64,000 bases of DNA from Adenanthera pavonina (Eukaryota > Streptophyta > Magnoliopsida > Fabales > Fabaceae), in the NCBI GenBank assembly GCA_026686845.1, contig JAIVEN010000004.1, positions 12,370,827 through 12,434,826 of the forward strand, written 5' to 3'. Below are positions 49,140-61,995 of the stretch, one piece after another; within the stretch, counting starts at the first letter, position 1, and the number at the start of each line of letters is the position of its first letter. The position numbers were made by a program, and so were the translations under genes. The notes under the pieces were generated by a model. The model did not search any database. It had not been told where the DNA came from and was given only the letters and a program-made list of their open reading frames with translations.

Positions 49140-51350
49140 ACTTAGGAATATAGTATTCTCCACTTGGGAATTCAAGCAGGATCAGTAGGGAATTTTGTTG
49201 TTACTACTTGAGAAAATAGTTTTATCCACACAGTAATTTAGACATTATCAGCTGGAATTTCGCTAGTTTTATGATTGGATATACATGTACTAGTTTAGAT
49301 TTTATGTATAACTGAGAATTGAAATTGAATTTCAAAGTACCTATAACTCAATTCTTAGGTGCTTAATACTAAATTTTAAAGTGACCCAAACTAAATTTCA
49401 AGTGCTTGTACATGAATTTTCAAGTGCCTGAACTAGAATTGCCTACTGATCCTAACAGTATTCCCAAGTGTATGTATCTTAATTTCCAAATACTTGATAC
49501 TAAATTTCAAACTGATCCAAATTGAATTTGTAAGTGCTTGTATCTAAATTTTCAAATGTTTAAACCAGAACTCCCTACTGATCTTAACAGTGTTCCCAAC
49601 TGCATGTACTTGCATTCCCAAGTCTCTAATACTAAATTTCAAACTAACCCAAACTGAATTCCTAAGTGCTTTTACTTGAATTTCCAAGAGCCTGAACCAG
49701 AATTTCCTACCGATCTTAACAGCATTCCCAAATGCATGTACCTCAATTCCTAAGTGTCTGATACTAAATTCGAAACTAAATTCCTAAGTGCTTATACCTG
49801 AATTTCCAAGTGTTTGAACCAGAATTCCCTACTGATTCTAACAACATTCCCAAGTGCATATACCTCAATTCCCAAGTACCTGATACTAAATTTTAAGTTG
49901 ACCTAAACTGAATTCCTAAATGACTAATACTAAATTCCCAACTGACCCTAATAGAATTTCCAAGTGGCTAATACTAAATTCTAAACTGACCTAAACTGAA
50001 TTCCCAAGTACTTGATTTTAAATTCTCAATTGACCCTGACAGAATTCCCAAGTGGCTGATACTAAATTCCAAATTGATCTAATTTGAATTCCTAAGTGCT
50101 TGTACCTGAATTCCCAAATGCCTGATACTAAATTTCCAGCTGACCCTAACAGAATTCCCAAATGTCTGTACCTGAATTCCTAAGTGCCTAATACTAAATT
50201 CCCAAGTAACTCAAATTGAATTTTCAAGTGCTTGTATCTAAATTCTCAAGTGCCTCATACTAAATTCCTAATTGATCCAAACTAAATTCCCTAATCCCTG
50301 AACCAGAATTTTCAATTGATCCAAACTAAATTCCCAACTGCCTGATAATAAATTTCTAACTGACCTAAACAGAATTCCCAAGTGCCTAAACCAGAATTCC
50401 CAATTGAACCAAACTGAATTCCCAATTGCCTAATACTAAATTCCCAACTAACTCAAACAAAATTTTCAAGTACCTCAAATTGAATTTCTAATTGCTTATA
50501 CCTGAATTCTTAAGTGCCTAATACTAAATTCCCAACTGACTCTAACAGAATTCCCAAGTACCTGATATTAAATTCCTAAATGACTCAAACACAATTACCA
50601 AGTATTGTCTCTAAATTCCCAAGTGCCTCATACTAAATTGCCAACTGATCTAAACTAAATTCCCAAATGTTTGAACCAGAATTCTCAATTGACCCAAACA
50701 GAATTCCAAAGTGCCTGAACTAGAATTCTAAATTGATCCAAACTAAATTCCCATTTGTCTGATACTAAATTCCCAACTGAATGAAATAGAATTCCTAAGT
50801 ACCTCAAATTGAATTCTCAAGTGCCTGAAACTAAATTCCTAAGTGACCTAAACTGATTTTCCAGGTGCCTCAAACTAAATTCCCAAGTGTTTGAACTAAA
50901 ATTCCCAACAGATACAAACTGAATTCACAAGTGCTTATATTTACTGAAACTAAATTCTCAAGTGACCTAAACTAAATTCCAAAGTGCTTGTACCTAAATT
51001 CCCAAGTACCTAATACTAAATTCTCAGCTGACCCTAACAGAAATCCCAAGTGCCTGTATCTCAATTCCCAAGTGCCTGATATTAAATGTCCAAGTGATCC
51101 AAACTAAATTCAGGTACAAACACTTGGGAATTCAGTTTGAATCAGTTGGGAATTTTGGTTCAGGCAGTTGAGAATTGAAGTATAAGCATTTAGGAATTCA
51201 TGTTTCGATTAGTTGGGAATTCTGGTTTAGGCATTCAGGAATTCAAGTACCAGTACTTAGGAATTAGATCTGATCAGTTGGGAAATTTGTTTTCTCCACC
51301 TGGGAATTTTTTTTTAACCACTTGGGAATAGTTTATCTTTCCACTCGGGA
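49140..51350. repeat. 22-bp minisatellite with orientation switches
   Basis: From about 49330 to 51110 the sequence is built of diverged 22-bp units such as AATTCCCAAGTGCCTGATAC + TA, alternating with variants AATTCCCAACTGACCCTAAC + AG and AATTCCCAAGTGCTTGTACC + TG. At roughly 1.8 kb this is about 80 units. From about 51113 to 51350 the same unit runs in reverse (CACTTGGGAATTCAG..., CAGTTGGGAATT), and a shorter reverse segment precedes it (about 49140-49260). Isolated degenerate units recur at about 53770-53970. It sits between the 3' ends of the Ulp1-like gene and the transposase. Confidence 0.9.
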
Positions 51351-52029
51351 AATTTGTATAAATGTAGATATCATTCAACACATGCACATACATTGAATTA
51401 TAACAAATGACTTACACATGTTCAACTTGCATATATGTTACTTGCATATATATTATTCTTACATATATGTTACTTACACATACATCATTCGTACATTAAA
51501 GGTAGTTCTGCCAATTTACAAGTTGTCATTCCAACATGTTCACTACCCATGTCCCCAAAAATATTCCTATTACCTACCTATATGCAATACCCATTTCCAA
51601 AAAAACATATATGGACTGCTTACCAACTTCTGCCAACCCCAATTTTCTTCCAAAAAATATCCATATGGTGTGCATATCTATACAAGAAAAGTTATCCAAA
51701 CCACCAACAGAATGAAGATAAAAACCAGCTGTATTTTAGTGGTGAACCAGTTGATATGTTAGTGGTTTTCATATCCCACATTTACAAAAGATCTACATAG
51801 GATTAGGATTCTTGTAGCTAGAGTGATTATGTCTAGGTTGGTGACAAAATGAACACATGTATACCTTCTTATTTTGAAATTGAGACTCCTATTGCCTAGT
51901 TCGCAGTCTACCAAGAGCATGTGTAGTAATAGGTGGCTGCAAAAAAATCAGTGATTCATAATCACTGGACGTTAGTTCATCCAACTATGGCATGTCATTA
52001 GTTTCCACTAGAATCATGGTGCTACTATA

Positions 52030-54384
52030 TATTTTTTCTTGTGCACTTATCTTGTAATAGTCTGCAACATATGCATAAACATTTCCATGAACTAATATAA
52101 TTGTTGCACATGCATATGGACATGAAATTCCAACCATTTGCCATGCTTGACAAGTGCATTCCCGAGTTATGAGATTGACCCTCTAATATGGGGAAATAGT
52201 GCGGACTGATATCTTGCTTAAGCTATAATGTTTAGTGACCATAGTTTCAACCCTTACCACATTCTCTTGTAGCTGCTCTTCCACTTTTGCACTCACCCCA
52301 TTTGTCTACTTTGACATAGCCATCTTACAACTATACAATTTCTTTGCCAATTTTGATCGATGTTCATTTATCAAAGCATATATATTGTGTTTCCTGTCCT
52401 TTATCAACCAAGTATTGAATGACCTAGCCAGATTTGTTGTTAAATGATCTCACCTTAGATGTTGAAATTGAGATAAGGCCCAACAATCAATGTTACTATT
52501 TTTTTCTAGCTATTGTATCACCTTAGGGGAGAAACACCTTAAAATGTCCATTGCTTTATCAAAATCACACTCCAACCTTGCATATGCAACAACATCCAAC
52601 AACTTAAGTGCATCATCCTTCCTCTTTCTCTTTCTATTGCATGTGGTAATTTTCATAAACTCTGAACTGAAATTTTCTTTTACATGTAGATAGCAGTATG
52701 CATGTCGATTACATCCAAAAATATATCGCACTGCACTAATAATTGCATTATACATGTCTGAAAGTATGGTTATTTGCATTGAACTAGTAATCTCTCTTAC
52801 ATTTTGAAGAAACCATGCCCAATTATCATATGTCTCCCCACCTACAATTGCATAAGTCAGAGGGAACAAGTCATCATTTGCATCGTATGCTAATGCTAAC
52901 AGCAAGGTCCCCTTGTATGGACCACTCAAGTGGGAGCCATCTATAGATAGTATTGGTCAGACACCAAGCAAAAATCTATTTATGCAACATCCATAAACAA
53001 TAAATAACCTCTCAAATGTGTTGTTTCTCAATACTTCCCATTTTGCAATTGTATCAAGGTCTGTTTCCATCAATCTATCACAAAGTCATGGGATTAACAT
53101 ATATGAATTATCTGGACGACCATGAATTTCATCTAAGGCTTTTTCTCTTGCCCTATATGCTTGTTTGTAAGTAAGGATTAGGCCATAATCCCTCAATAAG
53201 TCTTGTATTGTCTCAGTTGCTATTTTGTTTGGATTACCCATCAAAGCATCACCAATTATACATGCTACTAGTGTTAAGTTAACCCTACGAGGTACAAGAA
53301 GGTAGTCTTGTGTACTATATGTGTGTTCATTACGGAAATGATGTACACACAGGAAGGGATTTTCTTTTCCAACAGCATATGCCATTATCTTCTATTGACA
53401 CCCAACAACCATGTACTTCATAATCATCTTTTTTTAACTATTCTTTACATGCTTGTATCCAAATTTGTGAATAACACTGTATTTGTACATTACTTTTCTA
53501 AATATCTTTGCATTTGAAAATATTTATTCTACTCCAAGAAATAGGTCATTCCATTTCGTAGAATCAAACATTGGCCGTGGTATAGGTACACTTTGTGTTC
53601 CACAAGGTAAAGCATTGATTTCCTCCCAAGAAGGATTATCATCCTCCACACAAGTATTCCCTTCCTCCCAAGAAGGAGAATCATCTAATAAGAATCTTGC
53701 TATAGCCTTTATTTTGCATTCATAAACTATCACAGTGCATTACAACAAATTATTGAAAAAAAGTCAGCTTAAAAAAATTTCAATTTCATTTAACTAAATT
53801 CTCATGAGAGAAATTTAGAATTTCTAACTAAGTATGATAATTTTTAGCATTCCATGTCTTATTTAATCAATCTTAAAAAATATTTCAAGATGAATTAACA
53901 TAATTTCTAAGTGATGAATTCAGCATTTCCAACTCGTTTTACCTATTTTCAGCTGTCTAAATATTATTTATTATTGTCATTTTATTCCAAAACTCAATTT
54001 AAGTATGTCCAAACATCTAACCAAGACAATTTACCCTTCTGAATGTTCCATCGGTGTCTCTACACTTTTATTTCTGTTCCCCTCAATGTATACATGTGCA
54101 AATTCGTCGTTGAATCTTATCAATTTTTGAACTCCTTCATTATGTAAAAGATTTATAAATGTACTATAATCGAACTTTACTATATATTTCACCTAAACTC
54201 CATTGCATTCATTACCCGTTATCAATGCTATCATTCTTAACAACTCATGCTACGTCATACCTTCTCTTAATAGCTTAGCATTTGTTTTCTCTCCCTCATA
54301 TTGGATCCTACCTTGCACATCTTTGACAAATTGTCCCCAAAAGCGAAAATGACAAAATACTTTTTTCAATGAACTACTTGACAT
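52030..54384 (-). pseudogene. MuDR/MULE-type transposase
   Basis: The first exon runs from ATG 54384 (MSSSSLKKVFCHFRFWGQ) to about 54034: the MuDR-type N-terminal domain (KLLREGMT, HELLRMIALITGNECNGV). An intron-like gap follows to about 53725. Then one frame runs to about 52030 with roughly eight stops: KWNDLFLGVE, VHHFRNEHTYSTQDYLLVPR, and the MULE transposase core LSIDGSHLSGPYKGTLL (first Asp) ... DNWAWFLQNVREI ... ILSDMYNAI (second Asp) ... NRHAYCYLHVKENF ... YARLECDFDKAM (candidate Glu). A SWIM zinc finger closes it (RECTCQAW...GISCPYACA), but the usual His is Tyr, explained by one C-to-T change. The catalytic parts are largely preserved, so decay is moderate. Confidence 0.85.
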
Positions 54385-54689
54385 CTATGAATATACCCTG
54401 TAAGAAACAACTATCTATTTGTTACAAATGATTTTATCAAGATGAAATCATTTCTCATAACAACTATTTATTAACTCACAATTCTAACTATAAATTCCTA
54501 TCATTTTTACCTATACTAACTAAGCAAGAGTGAATCACAATATTTATTAATAAAATAACCCAATAAGCCAATTATTGGTTTGGACTACAGTTTACAAGAA
54601 AGCTGAGTTTTCTGCAAAATTTTCATGGAGATAACAAACATTTCCAACTGACATTTACATAATTCCATACTTCTCATATAAACATCATA

Positions 54690-54810
54690 TGTCGTTAATA
54701 AGTTCTCCTCGATAATTTAATTTAGAAAAAAAATTTCAGTACTCCTCCATAATTTAATTTAGAAAAAAAATTTCAGTTTAGTAAAAAACATCATATGTCG
54801 TTAATAAGTT
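54690..54810. repeat. Short local duplications
   Basis: CTCCTCGATAATTTAATTTAG and CTCCTCCATAATTTAATTTAG, each followed by AAAAAAAATTTCAGT, stand in tandem. CATCATATGTCGTTAATAAG occurs at about 54686 and 54789. Confidence 0.85.
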
Positions 54811-55319
54811 CATAAGCCATTTAAATTGTAATCATATGTAGTTTTAACAGAATATTAAGCTATATAAAATAAGTGACAATGCTTTACCCAATGTTTTACC
54901 TAAAACCAATCAATGTTTTATATGCAAAGCTGAAAGGAATGATGTAGTAAGAACAGAAAGGTAGCAGACAAGAATAAGATGAAACAAGAACAATATGAAA
55001 GGAATGTTGTAGCAAGGAGAGACAATTACAATAGAAGAACAACATGACAGAAATTATGACAGAGGTAGATGAGAAGAATAATAGTGTTTCCCAACACCAA
55101 CTGACGATAACACCAAGCTTTAGGGAGGAAGATTTTTGTGCCTGGAGAGAGGAAGAATTCTGCCCTTTATGGAGCTATGTTGAGGAAGACTTGGTGGGCT
55201 TTATGATTTTGACACAGTGGCAGACGTGCGTACGTTTTTGGTTACTGAACTATGGGGTATTTTTGTCCACAGGCTTTCATTTTTATCCCAATCTAGAACT
55301 TGGGAACTTGTAGATGATT

Positions 55320-58300
55320 AGATAAATTAGATATCCTAATTTGTCATTAATTGTTGTTGGGGCTCCCAAAGTGTTTTTTCCCCTAGATCTTGTTCTGATA
55401 CGCACTTGAAATAGAACTGATTTTGTTGATCTAGACAATTTCAACTAAGTATATTATGGAAATTATGCCAATTCCAGTAATTTTCCTCAAGAAGAAGCAA
55501 GGTAAAAGTTGAGTAAAAGTCCTTCATGAAAGAGTTTATTCTTTATTTTGCAAAACTGATCAATCTTCCGTTTAGGAAGTATTTTTTGACATCATGCATA
55601 ATAATACAACCATTCATGTTTACCTGTAAATAATCAGGTGTTGAAAATTTATAACGACAAGTGAGCACGATTACATTAAACCTGAAAATAGCACAAGATT
55701 AAATTGAAATTATGCATAATAATACAAGTATTCATGTTTACCTGTAAATAATCAGGTGTTGAAAATTTATAAAGACAATTGAGCACAATTACATTAAATC
55801 TGAAAATAGCTAAAAATTAAATTGAAACTAATTAAAAATGCCTAAGATTTTATTTAATTGATTTTATTAATTAAAGTTGCAAGTCAAGTTTTTTATGCTT
55901 AAATGTCTAGTTGGTATCGAAAGAAGTGAATTTTGATGAACACAATGGAAATTGATTTCAGGGCAATTTGTGCTTTTTTTTTTGTTTTCATTTATTCTCA
56001 TAATATTAATGGTAGCATCTCACGCTGCAAAAGTAGGGCCAAGCATTTGAAAGTGAAAATGTCTGTTGACGACTATTTGTGTTTCACGCATGTAGGGAGT
56101 TAGTTAATCCGAACAGCTTTCACAAATAAATCTTGTATGAGTTCTTAACCCATTCTTTTTCACTTAAAAAAAAGAAAAAATTATAAAATAGGATTAAAAA
56201 ATTAGCTTATTTAAAAAATGGGATCAAAATTATTTGTTTTTTAAATTTAGAACATTTTTTTCTAAAGAAAATTAAATATCTTATATTTTGTCCCAAAATT
56301 TAATTTTCCAAAAACAAATGTTCGTTGACATGACTGATAAGAAAGAGCCTACGTGATGTAGTTATACAGTGATTTAAAGGGAAATTTGAGATCACACGGC
56401 TCAGTACGAACTGCACCGAAGCCTCGAGAAGTTTCCTGCACATGGAAAAATTTGCCTTCGTAGTTGTCCGGTACGCAAGGAAAAGGTTATCCTATAGTAG
56501 AGTCCAATTAAAAAGTTTAAGGTGTATTTTGTAATTGAAGCCGAAAAGCATAGTGCATTAATTAAGAAACTTAATATTTATTGATGCAAAAAAATTTTAG
56601 GATACAATATAAATGAACAATTTTGATTAGTATCATATGACTGCAATATATATATTTCTGAAATATAGGATCAACCTGTAGATGATTGTTTTCATATATG
56701 CTAATTTTAGAAAGCCAGCTGTAAAATTAGATGAATTTAAATGAAATCCACTATATATCACAAGAAAAAGAAATAAATGCAATAATATATGTTAATTTCA
56801 AATCATTTTCTTCTTCGGCTGATATCCTGAGATTCTTTAAGCTACTAGAATCATGTTGATAAATTATCAGCAAAGTTTTTTTATCATTATTATTATTGAT
56901 TTATTTTGTTCACATTTCTTGTTTAATGATGTAATTAAAAATTGAATGGAAAATAGTGTTTTTTTTCCCCAATTACAATGCAGTGAAATAATTTCTTTAT
57001 ACCAAAAATTAGCTTGTGTGCTTTAAATGTCTATTATGTGGCAAAAATATTGGTAGATATAAATTTTTTTTGTTATTTCTTTGAAATTATATTTAATTAA
57101 TTTTTAGAAGTATTAATTTAACAATCCACTAATATTAGGCAATATTTTAATTTACGGCAAACTGAGATGTAATAATTGTTAGCTACATTAAGAGTCCACT
57201 GTTTATAGAAGAGTACCCAGATATATTTTTTTTTAATATTTAAGATATTTTATTTCTTTTACCAAGATTGATATTATATTTAATAGTTGGAGTAATCTAC
57301 TAATTATCTCTTTCACTGTTTATGTATTTAAGATATTCTACTCTAATGAAATAAAAGAAAGAAAAAATTTGTTTACACATGATACATCTATATATAATTA
57401 AAAGTTAAATGAAGCCATATTATGTATTAACCATTAATAGTGCAGCTCCATTATTGGGCATCGTGCATTTCTTTCTTTTTTTCTGTTTTTTTAATTGAGT
57501 CTAATTTTTCTCTATTCATTTATTTTCCTTTTCCAGGTGAGATTCATCTTTTCTCATTATTTTAAGTGAGACCCACTTTCTTTTTTATTTTTTTTTAATT
57601 TTCTCAATTTATATTAATTTTAATTAGTGTCATTTGATATATATTTTTTGGACGTATGGAGAGTTAATGATGAGTTTTTTTTTAATTCAATGTATTTTAA
57701 AATTAAATAAAATGTGATGATGTCGGTGCGTCTATCTGTGAGAAAAATCTGGTTTATAATTAATTGAGGAAATTTTTTTTTTTTTTTTTCTGTTCTGGGT
57801 TTTGTTCTTGTTTATTTTGTTTTTAATGTTTGTTGCTGTAGGAGGTTTTTTTTTTGGGCCGTTCATAGTGTGGATTGAAAAATCGTCTTTATATTTCTGA
57901 GGCTCTTTTTCTGTTATCAATTATATTGGAAATTGGCGAGGGGTCCTCAGTGAAATTAGTTAATAAGACCACTCCCACGATATGAACCTTACTTCTTATG
58001 GTCCAAGTTTCTCATGCCAGCTGTACCTTTAGAAAACTAAATATACAGGTGATCAAAATTCCTTAATTATTCATGCGCTTTAATTAGAGTGACCGATAAA
58101 AAGATTTATGTGATACACAATATTGTCTTTAAATGTTGCTAAGTTTTAACCTGTAAGGGGAATAAAGTATTAACGTGAAACAGGAAAATTATTCACAAAT
58201 TTTCCGAGCAAGTTTTTTAGCCTTAGAATAACGCAAATTAGGACTGTTTAAGATCAGCAAATCCTCATCTCCATCACTCTCCTCAGATTTTTTGTGGATC

Positions 58301-60640
58301 TTTCTTTTTCCTTTTCCTCTGCAACTAGTCTCCTGATTTATTGATAAAAGATGGTTTGGACAAATTCAGGAACATGGCAGGAGGCTTTATCAATTGGAAA
58401 GATTCAAGCCCAAGAGAAGTCCATTGGAAGAGATTACTTAAAATATTATGTGCTTTACTAAAATAGCATATGACTTAAGCATTATTGGGTTTCATTTGTG
58501 TTAATTTCGTTTTTATTAATTATGAGCTGAACTTTGTTAATTAATAAAGGTCATTTGGTTAATTAATAGTCTTTTTGATAGCCCAACTTGTAAATAAACA
58601 TGTCATGTGCCAAACATGTGATTTCATTAATGTGTTGACATATTTATAAGGGTTTAAACATTATTTTTATTATTTTCTTATGAATTTTCGTTATTTTATT
58701 TTAGAATTTTATTTTACTAGTTTTCTAGGTCTAATAGGAGTGTTGTTTGAGTCCAAAGTCTTCTAATTCTATTAGGATCACTTAAGCCCAAATTAATTAG
58801 GGTTTCTAGGCTTATTATGTTAGATTTTACCTTGCCTACTTAAGGTTAACTTTTATGTACGTTTTTCAGATTTTGAATGATTAAAGTTTCAGACTTTGTG
58901 AGTTCCTCTTGCAATTCTTTGAGTGCTAGAGAGAATACTATGACTTATCAAGAAATTGGTCAATCCTTGTGGCGTCATCGAAACTAGGGTTCAAGAGACC
59001 GGTTCTCTTGGGTTCTATTTCTCAATACCAACATCTATCCATCTAATTTCTTTATTTTTGGCTTTCTTTTGCTTCTGTTATCGTGCGTCTTTATTCTTTT
59101 CTTTGCTGTTTAGTCTTTGTATTCCTTGTTTAGCAAAGATCCGGGAGTCATACACATAAAAGTGGGTTCTTTGGATAGGTTCCAAAAGGATTCACTTATC
59201 ATTTATAGAACTCGGTTCTTTAATTGCCAATGAAGCTGATTACTGAATATCAATATCAGATGTTTGCATTTGCTATAAAAATTACAGGATAAAGGTGAGC
59301 AATTAATAATATGTAATTAACTTAAAATTAGAAAACCTTATTTATGATTTAAAGTCTACCTGTAAATTGGATAGACTAAAAGGGCGAAGTGATTGTTGGT
59401 CACATTTATAGTCTGTCACAGTTAAACTTGGAAATGAAATAGGATTATTGAACTTGCTTCTTGTGAGTCTGAGAAGCATTTTTTTTTGCCCACTATTCCA
59501 TGCATTAGATATTATATATATTTATTATATAATATAATAATAAATAGAATATTAATATTCTAGTATATTAATTCATATTCTTTATTATTATTTAATTAAT
59601 AATATGATATGAGATTTTAATATGAAATTAATTAATATTAGTTAATATGAAATTGCTAAAATTTGAAGCAATTGCCCCTTTTGATGAATGCATGAAAGAC
59701 TTCAAGTAATGAATATTAGTCCAAATGAAAAAACGCCCTTTCTATCAAAATACAAAATATCAAATATTTTGAAAAAAAATTCTTAAGTTTTTCAGGGAAA
59801 GAGTAAGTGCGATTTTCCTGCAGAAAATTATGCAATAGATATTATAAACTGCAATATTTGTTGCTGGAATTTCGGAAATGGTGATCCAATTGCTGGATTA
59901 AAGTAAGTCACGACGTGAATACTGTGATGATATTGATGGACTTAACATCGCTTGACTCCGAGATGCTCAGGTGGGTGATGATAACAAACTACAGTAATCA
60001 CAGTAATAATTTATACGTCTCAATATTGTAACATGAACTTGCTTAGAGTTAATTGACTGCTATACAGCTTTATATGCACCATACCTTGCTGTGAAATATG
60101 CAGCTTCTGAAATATCTGGATTAGTTAAAACGTATTCTTGTTGTTGACCATGAATTGGCCAATTGTATCTCCCCCATGTTTGAAAACTTTATCCTCACCA
60201 ATTCAAGTAATACTATTGTAGGACGATCTGAATCATATGGTTTACTATAATATGCATCGGTTGCACAATCTCCAAATAAAATACAGTCTATTGTATTTCC
60301 CCTAATTATTGGTCACACATGAAAAAAATAAAGGACTGAATTTATGTTTTATTTTTTATATACTTTTCATACTATTTTTCAATTAAAATTTAACATGGGG
60401 ATCTTATAAATTTTTTGAAGTTTAAAAAGTTAATACTTTTAATATATAATTAATAACTAAATCTACAATGTATTAAAAAATAATTTATATGTTAACTTTT
60501 AATTAAAAAATAATATGAAAAAGCACCTAAGAAGAAGCATATTAGTATTTTTTAAAAATAAATACTTTGTAACCAAATAAATTAATATAACTGAAAATAC
60601 ATAAATTAATATAAATAATCATATGATGACTATCAACAAT
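55320..60640. other. AT-rich intergenic stretch, no recognisable gene
   Basis: Only short frames without known domains are present. It holds the 118-bp tandem duplication listed separately and several poly-T runs. Around 58500-59200 there is sequence resembling non-coding plant retroelement or UTR DNA (AATTAGGGTTTCTAGG, GTGGCGTCATCG...), but I could not find paired LTRs, a PBS or a PPT. Confidence 0.55.
55595..55830. repeat. 118-bp tandem duplication
   Basis: TGCATAATAATACAA...CATGTTTACCTGTAAATAATC is repeated at 55595 and 55713 with about ten differences per unit. Confidence 0.92.
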
Positions 60641-60650
60641 GAAGAACAAA

Positions 60651-60824
60651 TCACGTCCCAAATTTTTTCACCTTTTCGTCCGCCAAAATCATATTGACCC
60701 TGCTTATATCTGATGAAGATTTATCATGCTTGACAATCCATTTCCTCAGGATTCTTACACGCAGCCTGATCATTTCCTTTCTTGTTTCGATATCTTTTAT
60801 TAGATCATAGCTCTCGCTGCTCAT
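60651..60824 (-). CDS. RPA-like OB-fold fragment (57 aa)
   Basis: ATG 60824 to TGA 60651-60653 encodes MSSESYDLIKDIETRKEMIR, then LRVRILRKWIVKH...VNMILADEKVKKFGT. The pattern D-I...I-x-V-R-I-x-R-K-W...M-I-L-x-D-E resembles the start of the replication protein A large-subunit DNA-binding OB fold, which plant RPA70-like proteins and Helitron-associated RPA ORFs share. At 57 residues it covers only the first strands of the fold. An upstream open piece (about 60975-60910) could be a preceding exon. With the PIF1-type helicase 2.3 kb upstream on the same strand, a Helitron origin is likely. It is probably a fragment and not a functional protein. Confidence 0.5.
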   Translation of the reverse strand: MSSESYDLIKDIETRKEMIRLRVRILRKWIVKHDKSSSDISRVNMILADEKVKKFGT

Positions 60825-61609
60825 ATTGAAAAATCTATGAAACGCAAAGCAAATGATTTAATTCTACGGAAGTATATGCATACTCTCGAAAACACAGAAA
60901 AGATTGAAATCAAAATACCTGACGAAACTTCAGCTAAGACAACTTTTGTTAAGACCAACTTTTTCCCGAGTCTTTGAGTTGTACCTGCAACTATTTGTGA
61001 ATCAGATGTATATATATTTCATTTCTTATATTTTTTTATTCTGTGTAATAAGGAAGAAGTTTTCAAGACTGCCGTGTCTTACACACGAGAATTTTGTTAA
61101 AAAAAATAATTAAATATTCGTACGCAAGATATTGTCATTATAATTATAAGACAAATAAAAGGAAAAGGAAAAGGAAAAACAAGTCAATAGTTGTCAGAAA
61201 TAAGTAGTACTGAAGCACGGCTTCTGTTGCTGTTAAAGCATGTATATGATATTCGCAGAGCAAAGGAAAAAAAATATCAGATTTTATTTTATATGCATAT
61301 TACTAAAATTGTTAATGTTGGACCACTCTATTGTCTCCCATGTATCGAAAACTCATTTTACTATTAATTAAATAAACGAAATCACGATGTAGCTAAATTC
61401 TGATGATCATTTAACTGTTTAAATTATATAGTTGGCGTAATCACGTATTGCTATAATGCTATCCACAGGTTTGAATGCGTGTTCCACAGGTAAAATTGGC
61501 GTTGTTTCAAATGGTTCAATCCTTTCAGCATGGGACCCATAGCCACAAATGTCCTTATTCAAACGGCTGTCAGCCTGTCACATGTTTTCCCATACTATTC
61601 CGACCCACT

Positions 61610-61995
61610 TGACAATGCTTTCTATTTTTTATTTTAAAAAATAATTTTATAAAACTATTTATGAGAATAAGTTTTAAAAATAAGAAAATAAAAAAAATTT
61701 TTTGAATAAAAAAATTATAACTAGTGAGTGATAGATGAGTTATTAAAAATTTATAACTTTATCATTAATGAGGTGGATGATTTTCACCTTTCCTTTTCCT
61801 TGTGTTTTCCAGAATAAAAACTACAAAACACCTTAAATGTGTTCTGAGTTTTCTATTCTTTTATTTTTTCTATTTTTCAAAACAATTTATAAAAAACAAG
61901 TTTACCAAACAAGTTTTCTGAGTTTTCTGTTTCTGAAAACAGAAAAACTGTTTCCAGAAACAGAACCCAAGAGACCCTTCCTATCATTTTGTTTT
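61610..61995. other. Inverted-repeat-rich AT segment, possible MITE fragment
   Basis: The right part contains CAGTTTTCTGTTTCTGAAAAC-type palindromic segments (around 61915-61965), and TTTATAAAA/AAACAAGTTT blocks resemble subterminal regions of plant MITEs. I could not define matching ends or a target duplication. Confidence 0.25.

Larger units (their letters stand above)
33702..54384. mobile_element. Mutator-like element (MULE) with Ulp1-like gene, disrupted by copia element 2
   Basis: A Ulp1-type peptidase gene on plus (33702-48894) and a MuDR-type transposase on minus (54384-about 52030) flank an inverted 22-bp minisatellite. MULEs that carry Ulp1-like genes are known in plants (KAONASHI in Arabidopsis, CUMULE in melon), so I group the three. 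Without element 2 the block would be about 8.5 kb. I could not find terminal inverted repeats or a 9-bp target duplication on either side, so the true ends lie outside these coordinates or are lost. Both genes are broken. Confidence 0.7.

Noticed and set aside
49330..51110. CRISPR-like or satellite-like regular array
   Set aside because: Units are contiguous 22-bp diverged repeats without unique spacers, in plant DNA between two transposon genes; a minisatellite explains it.
55044..55313. 89-aa plus-strand frame as a MULE accessory gene
   Set aside because: No recognisable domain and no counterpart; it could be transposon terminal sequence, but no matching inverted repeat was found near 33200-33700.
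58440..59220. Possible LTR or TRIM element
   Set aside because: The sequence has an LTR-like flavour, but no second copy, PBS, PPT or target duplication could be found.
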